NCBI GenBank assembly: GCA_900469625.1
Contig: UBXV01000054.1
Coordinates: forward strand, 1 to 39,967
Direction: 5' to 3'
DNA from: Hyphomicrobiales bacterium
GTDB taxonomy: Bacteria; Pseudomonadota; Alphaproteobacteria; Rhizobiales; Rhizobiaceae
Length of the DNA stretch: 39,967 bases
A program made the position numbers and the translations under genes. Shown here piece after piece: positions 25,416 through 32,514 of the stretch. The notes under the pieces were generated by a model. It worked only from the letters and a program-made list of their open reading frames with translations. It had not been told where the DNA came from and did not search any database. Position 1 is the first letter of the stretch; the number at the start of each line of letters is the position of its first letter.

Positions 25416-26498
25416 TCAAGCGCTCAGCGGCTGGATGTCGGCGTCCTCGATGCCGAGACGAATGGCGTCGCCGACACTCGGGGGAACACTCGCGCGGGTT
25501 GCGCGGAGAAGGACGTGGAGACGCACGTCCGAACCGAGATCGGCGTCAATTTCAAAGGCAGCACCAAGATTGACGACGCGTCGCACGGTGGCATTGAGAA
25601 GGTTCGCAAACCCGTTCCCGCCGACGCCAGACGGCAGTACCGCGATGCTCTCCGGACGGATCGAGCAGTAGCGGATCGCGGCAGAGAGCTCGGTCTTGCG
25701 CGCCTTCAGCATCAATCCATCTCCAACCGCTAGTTCGAGGTGGGCCGCTTGCGTTGCGGTGGATGCCACCGCCAAAATGTTCGACTTGCCGATGAAATCC
25801 GCCACGAAACGCGAGTTCGGCTCGCGGTAGAGGGCGGCAGGCTGCCCCTCTTGAGCAATCGCCCCCTGCCACATCACGACCACCCGATCGGACATCGCCA
25901 TGGCCTCCTCCTGATCGTGGGTAACGTAGACGAAGGTCATGCCGAGTTGCTGCTGGATATCCTTCAGTTCGATCCGCATCGCCTCTCGAAGCTTCAGGTC
26001 GAGATTGGAAAGCGGTTCGTCGAGAAGCAGGACCGACGGCCTCGGCGCGATCGCACGTGCAAGTGCTACCCGCTGCTGCTGACCACCGGAGAGTTCACGC
26101 GGATATCGCTTGCCCATGCCTTCCAGGTGGACGCTGCGCAGCGCGCTTTTGACGGTCGTCTCGGCTTCCTCCCTGCGAACTCCCTTCATCTTGAGGCCGA
26201 AGGCCACGTTCTCCGTAACCGTCATGTGTGGAAAGAGCGCATAGTTCTGGAAGACCAGGCCGATGTTGCGCCGTTCCGGCGGCACGCGGACTTGGCTTCG
26301 TCCCTTGATCCGAATGTCGCCGCGGGATGGGGCGGTAAAGCCGGCGATCATGTTGAGCGTGGTCGTCTTGCCGCAGCCAGAAGGGCCGAGGATGCTGACG
26401 AATTCGCCTTGAGGGATAGCGAGGTCGATATCCCTGACGACCGCCATGCTGGCGTAGGACTTGCTGACCGAGACGAGTTCGATGTCGAGTGCGTTCAT
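25416..26498 (-). CDS. ABC importer ATPase, polyamine (PotA) type
   Basis: A 360-residue nucleotide-binding subunit. Walker A GPSGCGKT is at 38-45. The ABC signature LSGGQQQRVALARA, Walker B VLLLDEPLSNLD and switch THDQEEAM follow in order. The C-terminal third is a TOBE-type regulatory domain typical of PotA/FbpC. The ATG at 26498 overlaps the permease stop as ATGA. Open codons continue upstream inside the permease gene but have no start signal. With the two permeases and binding protein it makes a complete importer; PotA-type systems carry polyamines, but also opines, mannopine-like compounds and amino-acid derivatives. Confidence 0.93.
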   Translation of the reverse strand: MNALDIELVSVSKSYASMAVVRDIDLAIPQGEFVSILGPSGCGKTTTLNMIAGFTAPSRGDIRIKGRSQVRVPPERRNIGLVFQNYALFPHMTVTENVAFGLKMKGVRREEAETTVKSALRSVHLEGMGKRYPRELSGGQQQRVALARAIAPRPSVLLLDEPLSNLDLKLREAMRIELKDIQQQLGMTFVYVTHDQEEAMAMSDRVVVMWQGAIAQEGQPAALYREPNSRFVADFIGKSNILAVASTATQAAHLELAVGDGLMLKARKTELSAAIRYCSIRPESIAVLPSGVGGNGFANLLNATVRRVVNLGAAFEIDADLGSDVRLHVLLRATRASVPPSVGDAIRLGIEDADIQPLSA

Positions 26499-27298
26499 TT
26501 GCTGCCACCATGGAGTTGCGCGGAAAAGCCGCCGATCTTTTCGAAGAGGAAGATGACCGCGAGTATGAAGGCCATCGAGGCGACGTTGACCGCCGCTAGC
26601 ACCGGGTCGAGGCTGTATTCGAGGTAGTTGATTACTGTGATCGGCAAGGTGCTGTCGCCGGGCCTGACCAGGAAGACTGAAAGCGGAATATTGTTGAACG
26701 AGATGATGAAGGCGAAGGTCACGCCCGAAAGGACGCCTGGCTTGATCATCGGCAACACCACCAGCCGGATGCGTTGCAGTTTGCTCGCCCCGAGAACCTG
26801 GGCCGCACGATCGAGATTGGCGTCGAAATTGGCGAGCGAGGTTGCCACCATGCGGGTGACGAAGGGCAGGGCGAGCACCACATGCGCAGCAATTAGCGCA
26901 GGCGTCCCTAGAAACCCCTGGAGCCCGATCATCGAAAGAAAGAGCACCACGGCGACACCCTTGACGATCTGCGGAACCGAAAGCGGGGATAGAAGGCACG
27001 ACATTAGAGCGTCGCTACCGGGAATGCGCTCATAGACGACTGCATAGGCAGCAAACAATCCAAGCACGCCGCTGATCGCGGCGACGACGGTTGCGATCTT
27101 CACGCTCGCAAGGAATGGGTCGAGCCAGCGACTGGACCAGAGGTCCGCATACCATCGGCCGGTCCACTCCCAGGGTTGAAGCGTGACGGCCGACGTCGGG
27201 CTCAGCGAGGCGGCGACGACGACAATGAGCGGCAAGGTGATGAAGCAGAGGACGGCGCCGAGCGAAAACCAATAGAATATCGAAATAAGCCTGTTCAT
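26495..27298 (-). CDS. ABC importer permease (PotC type)
   Basis: A 267-residue inner-membrane permease with about six transmembrane helices. The ATPase-contact loop is visible (DANLDRAAQVLGASKLQRIRLVVLP, the EAA-type motif with its Gly). The start overlaps the preceding permease stop as ATGA and the stop overlaps the ATPase start. As in PotBC systems, it pairs with the upstream permease to form the channel. Confidence 0.93.
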   Translation of the reverse strand: MNRLISIFYWFSLGAVLCFITLPLIVVVAASLSPTSAVTLQPWEWTGRWYADLWSSRWLDPFLASVKIATVVAAISGVLGLFAAYAVVYERIPGSDALMSCLLSPLSVPQIVKGVAVVLFLSMIGLQGFLGTPALIAAHVVLALPFVTRMVATSLANFDANLDRAAQVLGASKLQRIRLVVLPMIKPGVLSGVTFAFIISFNNIPLSVFLVRPGDSTLPITVINYLEYSLDPVLAAVNVASMAFILAVIFLFEKIGGFSAQLHGGSK

Positions 27299-28197
27299 CT
27301 TTCACCTCCCGATGAAACAGAGGCGCGCGATCTGCGGCGGCTTTCGTACCGGACGCCGACAAACGAGATCGCCAGCATCATAAGGAGGAGCGACATCGCC
27401 ATCACAGAAGCGAACGGCCAATCGATGTAGAAGAGCACCTGCTCGTAGATCATTGTCGCCAGCACCTTGAAGCCTGCGCCGCCAAGAAGAGCCGGGGTTG
27501 CATAGGCGCTCGCCGCCATGGTGAAGGCGATCAACATCGAGCTGACGATCCCAGGCACGGAGAGGGGCAGGACGATCGTGCGGATCACCGCCAGCCTGGA
27601 GGCACCCAGCATCTGCGCCGCTCGCTCCAGGTTCGGATCGATGCCCTGGATACTTGTCATAAGCGAGAGAATGCCGAAAGGAAGCACGACATGCGTCAGG
27701 CCGACGACGACGGCAAAGAGGTTCTTTGAAAGTGGGAGCGGCGAGCTGATGAGGCCAAGATGGAGAAGCAGATCGTTTATGAATCCCCGATCCTCCAGAA
27801 TGATTAGCCAACCATAGGTTCGAAGAACGACGCCGGCGAGTTCCGGGGCAAGCGCAAGCGCAAAAACAACCGCCCGCCAACGTGTTGTCGACCGTGCCAG
27901 GAAATAGGCGACGGGATAGCCGAGAACGGTCACGCTGATCGCAACCAGCAAGGACATCAGGGCAGTGCGACAGAAGCCGGCAATCGAAAGCCCGTCGGTG
28001 AAAAAGCGCTGATAGTGATCGAGGGTCGGGGAGAACGTTTCGGTCTGCGTAAAGCTCATCCCGATCATCATCCCCATCGGCAGTGCGAAGAAGACCGAGA
28101 GCACCAGAAGCGACGGAGAGAGAGCTGCAAACGGAAACCACGTGAGGGTGCGCCGGCGTCGCGCCGGCGGATGCAAGTCGAGAGCAAGGCTGTTCAT
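27295..28197 (-). CDS. ABC importer permease (PotB type)
   Basis: A 300-residue permease with about six membrane helices. The EAA-type loop reads DPNLERAAQMLGASRLAVIRTIVLP. The ATG at 28197 has GGAGAG 5 bases upstream, and this binding site directly follows the stop of the binding-protein gene. An in-frame TTG at 28212 would place the start before that site and is less likely. It is translated together with the second permease (ATGA overlap). Confidence 0.93.
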   Translation of the reverse strand: MNSLALDLHPPARRRRTLTWFPFAALSPSLLVLSVFFALPMGMMIGMSFTQTETFSPTLDHYQRFFTDGLSIAGFCRTALMSLLVAISVTVLGYPVAYFLARSTTRWRAVVFALALAPELAGVVLRTYGWLIILEDRGFINDLLLHLGLISSPLPLSKNLFAVVVGLTHVVLPFGILSLMTSIQGIDPNLERAAQMLGASRLAVIRTIVLPLSVPGIVSSMLIAFTMAASAYATPALLGGAGFKVLATMIYEQVLFYIDWPFASVMAMSLLLMMLAISFVGVRYESRRRSRASVSSGGER

Positions 28198-28208
28198 GAG
28201 CGCTCTCC

Positions 28209-29255
28209 TCAACGGGCGTTCGGAACGACGTCACGTTCCCAACGCTCGGCCCATTCCGGCAGCTTCTCCTGAAGTCGGAGGAGGTCGGGCAGGTGCAGAC
28301 GATCGCCGTCCGGTCCAGCTGTGAGCTGCCGGTCCTTCAGCTCGTCAGGTACGGAGATGTCGCCGCGCGCGCTTCCGACCCGGTAGCCCGCCACCCATGC
28401 CTCCTGGCTCGACTTTTCAAGGAAAAATTCGATGAACTTCCGCGCCGCCTCCTTGTTTGCGGCGCCGACAGGAATGTTAAGGGTTGCGACGAGCGGAATG
28501 GTGCCTTCTTTCGGGCTGATGTAGTCGACAGGCAAACCTTCATCGACCATCAGCTGCGCTCGCCCGTTCCAGAACGGCATGGCCCAGACAGAGCCCTCGC
28601 GCAGATAGCTTTCGAGGATCGCGGAGGATTGCTCGAAACCCACCGACTGCGCCGATACCTTTGCCATGGCATCGAAGCCCGGGTCGACGTTGTCGATGAG
28701 GTCCCCTCCATTCGTGACCGACATCATCTCGAGCAGATAGACGGCCATGATGTTCTGGAAGGTGGGTAGAATGACCCGCTTGCTCAGCTCGGGCTCAACC
28801 AGAGCATTCCAGGAAACAGGAATCGTGGCCAGCTTGTCGGTGCGGTAAAGGAGCGACAGGTACTGGACCTCATGAACTGCGCCACATTCTCCAGCAACCG
28901 CAGCCAGATCTGCCTGGAGGGCGCTGAGGTTCGGAATCGACGTCGGCGCCAGTTTTTCGAGCAGGCCATCCTTGCACCCTTGCAGGGACTGGGATGCAGT
29001 CATTACGACGAGATCGAATCCAGGCTGACCCTTGGTTGCCTTGATCTTGGCGTAGTCCTGTTGGGCCGATCCGACGGCGTCGTAGACGACGTCGATGTTG
29101 AAGCGTTTCTCGAAAGGTTCGATGATGCGCTCGCGGATGATGCCCTCGTAGGGACCTCCATAACTATTGATGATAAGCGTTTCGGCCGCCGCCGATTCGC
29201 TGCCGATGCCCGAAACTGTCAGGCATATCGACGCGAGCATGCGTTTCGCTCCCAC
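28209..29255 (-). CDS. Periplasmic solute-binding protein, spermidine/putrescine type
   Basis: A 348-residue secreted binding protein that delivers the substrate to the importer. A signal peptide ends around SAAAETL. The mature protein begins with LIINSYGGPYEG, a PotD/PotF and opine-binding-like N-terminal strand, and later shows VWAMPFWNGRAQ and IPLVATLNIPVGAANKEAARKFIEFFL, common in this family. The start is GTG at 29255 with GGGAGAG about 5 bases upstream. This is the first gene of the minus-strand operon, so its promoter lies in 29256-29430, where several inverted repeats cluster. The ligand cannot be read from sequence. The family binds polyamines, and related proteins bind agrobacterial opines. 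Confidence 0.9.
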   Translation of the reverse strand: MGAKRMLASICLTVSGIGSESAAAETLIINSYGGPYEGIIRERIIEPFEKRFNIDVVYDAVGSAQQDYAKIKATKGQPGFDLVVMTASQSLQGCKDGLLEKLAPTSIPNLSALQADLAAVAGECGAVHEVQYLSLLYRTDKLATIPVSWNALVEPELSKRVILPTFQNIMAVYLLEMMSVTNGGDLIDNVDPGFDAMAKVSAQSVGFEQSSAILESYLREGSVWAMPFWNGRAQLMVDEGLPVDYISPKEGTIPLVATLNIPVGAANKEAARKFIEFFLEKSSQEAWVAGYRVGSARGDISVPDELKDRQLTAGPDGDRLHLPDLLRLQEKLPEWAERWERDVVPNAR

Positions 29256-29330
29256 GGTGTCTCTCCCATTCGTTGTAAACAGAAGGAATGGTGTCCGTCG
29301 GAAGTCCGAGGGTCTAATAGGCGATCGCTA

Positions 29331-29379
29331 GGATTAATGTCCTATCCCTATTAATCCAGCCGAGGGATAGTGTCCCTCG
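29331..29379. promoter_or_regulatory. Two tandem inverted repeats upstream of the importer operon
   Basis: GGATTAAT (29331-29338) is matched by ATTAATCC (29350-29357). A second dyad, CGAGGGA-TAGTG-TCCCTCG, follows at 29361-29379. TGTCC occurs in the neighbourhood three times. The cluster lies 76-124 bases upstream of the binding-protein start and about 55 bases before the Phd operator, a good place for a substrate-responsive regulator. Confidence 0.5.
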
Positions 29380-29432
29380 CTCGACAACCACCGAGCTGTG
29401 CAGGACTTGTTATGACGAACGGGAATGTTATA

Positions 29433-29450
29433 TGTAGGTAAATACCTACA
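29433..29450. promoter_or_regulatory. Operator of the Phd/VapC operon
   Basis: TGTAGGTA (29433-29440) and TACCTACA (29443-29450) form a perfect 8-bp dyad around AA. It lies immediately before the AGGAGG binding site of the antitoxin gene and overlaps or follows a -10-like TTATAT at 29428-29433. Autorepression by the antitoxin-toxin complex is the expected use. Confidence 0.72.
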
Positions 29451-29462
29451 AGGAGGTGCGAG

Positions 29463-29717
29463 ATGGGCGTTACTACCCTTTCCAGCCGAGAGCTCAATCA
29501 CGACGTGAGCAGCGCCAAGAAGGCGGCAAAGAGCGGTCCCGTCATCATCACAGACCGCGGTAGGCCGTCACACGTTCTCATGACATATGATGAATTCGAA
29601 CGCTTGAGCGGCAAGCACCGTAACCTTGTCGAGGCGCTCGCCATGCCCGGGCTTTCGTCAATCCACTTTGAGCCGCAGCGGGCCGAAATCATGCCTCGCG
29701 AAGTGGACTTGTCTTGA
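29463..29717 (+). CDS. Phd/YefM-type antitoxin
   Basis: An 84-residue antitoxin. The N-terminus is the Phd/YefM DNA-binding fold: SSRELNHDVSSAKKAAKSGPVIITDRGRPSHVLMTYDEFERL, where the xVIITDRGRPxxVL stretch is diagnostic. The C-terminal tail would wrap the toxin. AGGAGG lies 6 bases before the ATG. Its stop overlaps the toxin start as TTGA, so the two are made together. Confidence 0.93.
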   Translation: MGVTTLSSRELNHDVSSAKKAAKSGPVIITDRGRPSHVLMTYDEFERLSGKHRNLVEALAMPGLSSIHFEPQRAEIMPREVDLS

Positions 29718-30136
29718 AGTATCTGCTCGATACCAACGTCGTTTCGGAGTTGCGCAAAATCGGTGACGGCAAAGCTGACGCAAATGTCGTGACCTGGATT
29801 GGCGCGCACGACGCACGCGAGTTTTTTATATCAGTCATTACCATTCTGGAACTTGAGCGCGGTGTGCTTGGCGTACAGCGCCGTGATGCCACTCAGGGCG
29901 CCAGGCTGCGGTCCTGGCTCGACAGCCGCGTGCGTCCGGCATTCGCGGATCGCATCCTACCAATTGACGATTCTATCGCGACCCGGTGCGCCCACCTGCA
30001 TGTACCTGATCGGCGCAACGAGGCAGACGCTCTGATTGCCGCCACCGCTTTGGTCCGCGACATGACAGTCGTTACACGCAACACAAAGGATTTTGAAGGG
30101 ACCGGCGTCGTACTGGTCGACCCGTGGCAAGTCTGA
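29714..30136 (+). CDS. vapC: VapC-type PIN-domain toxin
   Basis: A 140-residue PIN-domain ribonuclease toxin. Acidic metal-binding residues fit the family: Asp6 in LLDTNVVSE, Glu46 in ILELERG, Asp105 in NEADALIAATAL and Asp126 in TRNTKDF. It starts at TTG (29714), which overlaps the antitoxin TGA; the first residues MKYLLDTN are the usual VapC start, which supports this. With the antitoxin it should give post-segregational killing that keeps the plasmid in the population. Confidence 0.93.
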   Translation: MKYLLDTNVVSELRKIGDGKADANVVTWIGAHDAREFFISVITILELERGVLGVQRRDATQGARLRSWLDSRVRPAFADRILPIDDSIATRCAHLHVPDRRNEADALIAATALVRDMTVVTRNTKDFEGTGVVLVDPWQV

Positions 30137-30157
30137 TCTGTCCATCAGGCCATCAAT

Positions 30158-30781
30158 CTATCTGACCGGCACGCTGGGCGTGGGCGACCCGATCCCTGAT
30201 AGATCGACCCGCATATCGGCCGACGTGATATCCCGCGGTTGGTCTTCGTCGCCCGATGGCATGGGGGGTTCGTCGATATTGGTTTTCTCATGCAGAAGAA
30301 CGGCCTGTGGGCCAGCCAACCCGCCCGGATCCTCCGCCTGGAATACGTCTTTCCCTTCAAACTCACCCGAAATCCACGCATAAATGCTGTCGGCTAGGAC
30401 ATAGGGTAGCGCTTCGCTGCTGGCGTTTCTGCCATACCAGGCGGCGACGACACGCATGACTTTTGCGAACATGGTCGTCCCCAGGCGAAGGTTGTCGCAG
30501 GCATCAAAGATGACAGGGCTCAAATCCATCCCACTCCTGTCGCCCAAGTGAGCTGGGTACGAAGTCACTCCAACACGCACGATCGCCCGTCCGACGTAGC
30601 GGCGGGTGATTGCGAGCGCTTCTTCGGGGGTCGCGGCCTTCTCCACCAGGATCATCTTGCCACCGACCTTGACTGTTACAGCCAGAGGATCACCGTTCCC
30701 AACCGCATGGACGAACTCCTGGACCACGTTTAAATCCAGGGACGGATCTGCGCATTTCTCGATAAGCGCCGCCTCAAGCAA
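30158..30781 (-). CDS. traH: TraH, conjugal transfer protein
   Basis: A 207-residue protein matching TraH of Agrobacterium plasmids (LIEKCADPSL, DPLAVTVKVGG, RAIVRVGVTSYP, TTMFAKVMRVVAAWYG, FEGKDVFQAEDPGG). It starts at TTG (30781) with TGGAGG 5 bases upstream. It ends the minus-strand traAFBH operon, 13 bases after traB. Its biochemical function is not established in the family. The C-terminal 50 residues are Pro/Asp-rich and probably disordered. Confidence 0.9.
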   Translation of the reverse strand: MLEAALIEKCADPSLDLNVVQEFVHAVGNGDPLAVTVKVGGKMILVEKAATPEEALAITRRYVGRAIVRVGVTSYPAHLGDRSGMDLSPVIFDACDNLRLGTTMFAKVMRVVAAWYGRNASSEALPYVLADSIYAWISGEFEGKDVFQAEDPGGLAGPQAVLLHEKTNIDEPPMPSGDEDQPRDITSADMRVDLSGIGSPTPSVPVR

Positions 30782-30794
30782 GAAGGCCTCCAGA

Positions 30795-31958
30795 TTATGT
30801 GTTGAAGGAAATCACGAGCGAAGTGCCAAAGAGACTGGCCCATGCTGTCACGTTTGCGCGCTGGACATCGACTATTAAACTGCCGGCGGTCCACCAGCCA
30901 TTTCCAACAGCGACCACGACATCGGCACCTGCGAGCAGGGAATGCAGAACCGGCCATACGAGCAACTGCTCGTAGCAGATCAACGGCGCAATTCGACGCC
31001 CGCCCACTTCAACCACCGGATCGGCGAAGAAATGCGCGCGCGCCCCACCATACTCGTCGACCAATGTCCCCCATGGGCGCCACATCGAAACAGGAACAGG
31101 CAGTCGCGCCCGATAGAGAACTTTACTGTCGTCACCATCGACCAAGAGCAACACGTTGTCGTACCCACCGGGATCGAGCACCGCGGCGCCGGCGATGATC
31201 GTGACCCCGCGGCCGCGCAAATTTTCCGTCCACAACGAACCAAGCGTCGGCGTCCAAAGCCCCAAGGCACTCTCGGGCAAGACGATGAAACCTGAGCCTT
31301 GACTTGCAACCTCGTGAACCGTTGCGATCAAGTCACGCTGCCGCTTCAGAGTAGCGTCGCGACCAAGCGACGGGCCCATTTCAAAGTCGACTCCGCGCCA
31401 TGTCGCAGGTAAGTGAGGGTCGGTCCAGATAGCGGCGGACCAGAGCCAAAAGCCTGTCAAGGCAACGGCGACAGCCGGTCCCATACGGGTTACGAGGCCC
31501 ATGAGGCCGGCTGTCATGGCTGCCAATCCCCACCATTCCCAACCAGGGAACAAAACGCCTGAAGCCGTGAGCGGATGTGCCCATCCGGTGATCCCGAAGG
31601 GTGGCACCGCCATCAGGACCAGGGCCACGAGAAATCCGAACGGCCTGGAAGTCGAGCGCTTGCTCCAGACCGCCAGATGGACAAGGACGAAGCTCGACGA
31701 CGCCGCGAGCCAAAAGATGAGGCCAGGCCAGACGTCGGTGGAATAGAATCGCTGGACCCCATGCGGCAACCCGCGCGAAGCTGTCAGAAAGTATGCGGCC
31801 GAGACGATCAATACCGCTATCCGGTTCGGCGCCTTCGACCAGATGATCGCGAACGCGCAAGACGCCGGCAACAGCATCGGATTTCCGCTCCAGCCGATCC
31901 ATCCGGAAATGACAGCCGCGACGGCCAGAACGGCCGTCAGGGTGAGGTCACGGCGCAT
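30795..31958 (-). CDS. traB: TraB, conjugal transfer membrane protein
   Basis: A 387-residue protein matching rhizobial TraB. The N-terminal half has several membrane helices; the C-terminal half is a carbon-nitrogen-hydrolase-like domain (FIVLPESALGLW, then LICYEQLLVWP and VGNGWW), as in apolipoprotein acyltransferase relatives. TraB is required for efficient transfer in Ti systems but its reaction is not known. The Glu in LPESA and Cys in LICYEQ suggest the catalytic residues are kept. The start overlaps traF by 11 bases. Confidence 0.9.
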   Translation of the reverse strand: MRRDLTLTAVLAVAAVISGWIGWSGNPMLLPASCAFAIIWSKAPNRIAVLIVSAAYFLTASRGLPHGVQRFYSTDVWPGLIFWLAASSSFVLVHLAVWSKRSTSRPFGFLVALVLMAVPPFGITGWAHPLTASGVLFPGWEWWGLAAMTAGLMGLVTRMGPAVAVALTGFWLWSAAIWTDPHLPATWRGVDFEMGPSLGRDATLKRQRDLIATVHEVASQGSGFIVLPESALGLWTPTLGSLWTENLRGRGVTIIAGAAVLDPGGYDNVLLLVDGDDSKVLYRARLPVPVSMWRPWGTLVDEYGGARAHFFADPVVEVGGRRIAPLICYEQLLVWPVLHSLLAGADVVVAVGNGWWTAGSLIVDVQRANVTAWASLFGTSLVISFNT

Positions 31959-32514
31959 AGGTCAACACCGCCTCGGCCAGGCCGAGAATTCCTTCCGCGG
32001 GAACCGGACCAAAGTATCGGGAGTCCCAGGATGCTGAAAAACTAGAGTGAAGGAACACGTGGCCAGCGGGAACGATCCCTCCCTTGAAAGACGAGAGCGG
32101 ACGACCACGGCCATCGCTTTTCCGGTGATCGACGCGAGCAATTACGCGTCCGTCGATCTCAATGCTACCGCCGACTAAGACACGTTGTCCTTCAAGCGCG
32201 ATCACCGTCTTTATCAGGGGGCCGTATCCGCCAGGGCAAAGGCCAGCTCGCAGATAACCGCGGATGCGCGCCTCGCGGAAGCGGAGCGTGTCGGGCGGGC
32301 AAACAAAGACGAGGTCACCGGTGGCGGCCGCGCCCGCCAGCGGACGGATGCGCCAAAGACCAAGCGATTGGCTCGGCGTCCAGTTGAAGCGATAGCCGCA
32401 CGAGAAACCGCAAAAGAGAATGGCAAACGATGGTAGCAATCCGACCAACACCACCAGGTGGGGCCGTTGACGCCATTGGCGCGTTGTTCCGGAATGAGCG
32501 GATCCGCTTGTCAT
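31948..32514 (-). CDS. traF: TraF, conjugation-specific signal-peptidase-like protease
   Basis: A 188-residue S26-family peptidase. One N-terminal membrane helix (about 19-38) precedes the catalytic Ser48 in NWTPSQSLGLW and the general-base Lys103 in PLIKTVIALEGQRV. In RP4 the homologue cyclises the TrbC pilin; the trbC product here is the likely substrate. The ATG overlaps the traA stop as ATGA; an in-frame reading back to 32625 lies inside traA and is rejected. The family's S-M-P motif is S-Q-S here, with Ser in place of the usual Pro. Confidence 0.9.
   Translation of the reverse strand: MTSGSAHSGTTRQWRQRPHLVVLVGLLPSFAILFCGFSCGYRFNWTPSQSLGLWRIRPLAGAAATGDLVFVCPPDTLRFREARIRGYLRAGLCPGGYGPLIKTVIALEGQRVLVGGSIEIDGRVIARVDHRKSDGRGRPLSSFKGGIVPAGHVFLHSSFSASWDSRYFGPVPAEGILGLAEAVLTYAP

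Noticed and set aside
25740-26627. 295-codon frame opposite the ABC ATPase
   Set aside because: Antisense to a gene with all ABC motifs.
26499-26999. N-terminal extension of the ABC ATPase into the permease gene
   Set aside because: The extension is the permease read in another frame; the ATGA junction gives the natural start at 26498.
29318-29330. GCGATCGC palindrome upstream of the importer operon
   Set aside because: Short, common in GC-rich DNA and not centred on any other signal.
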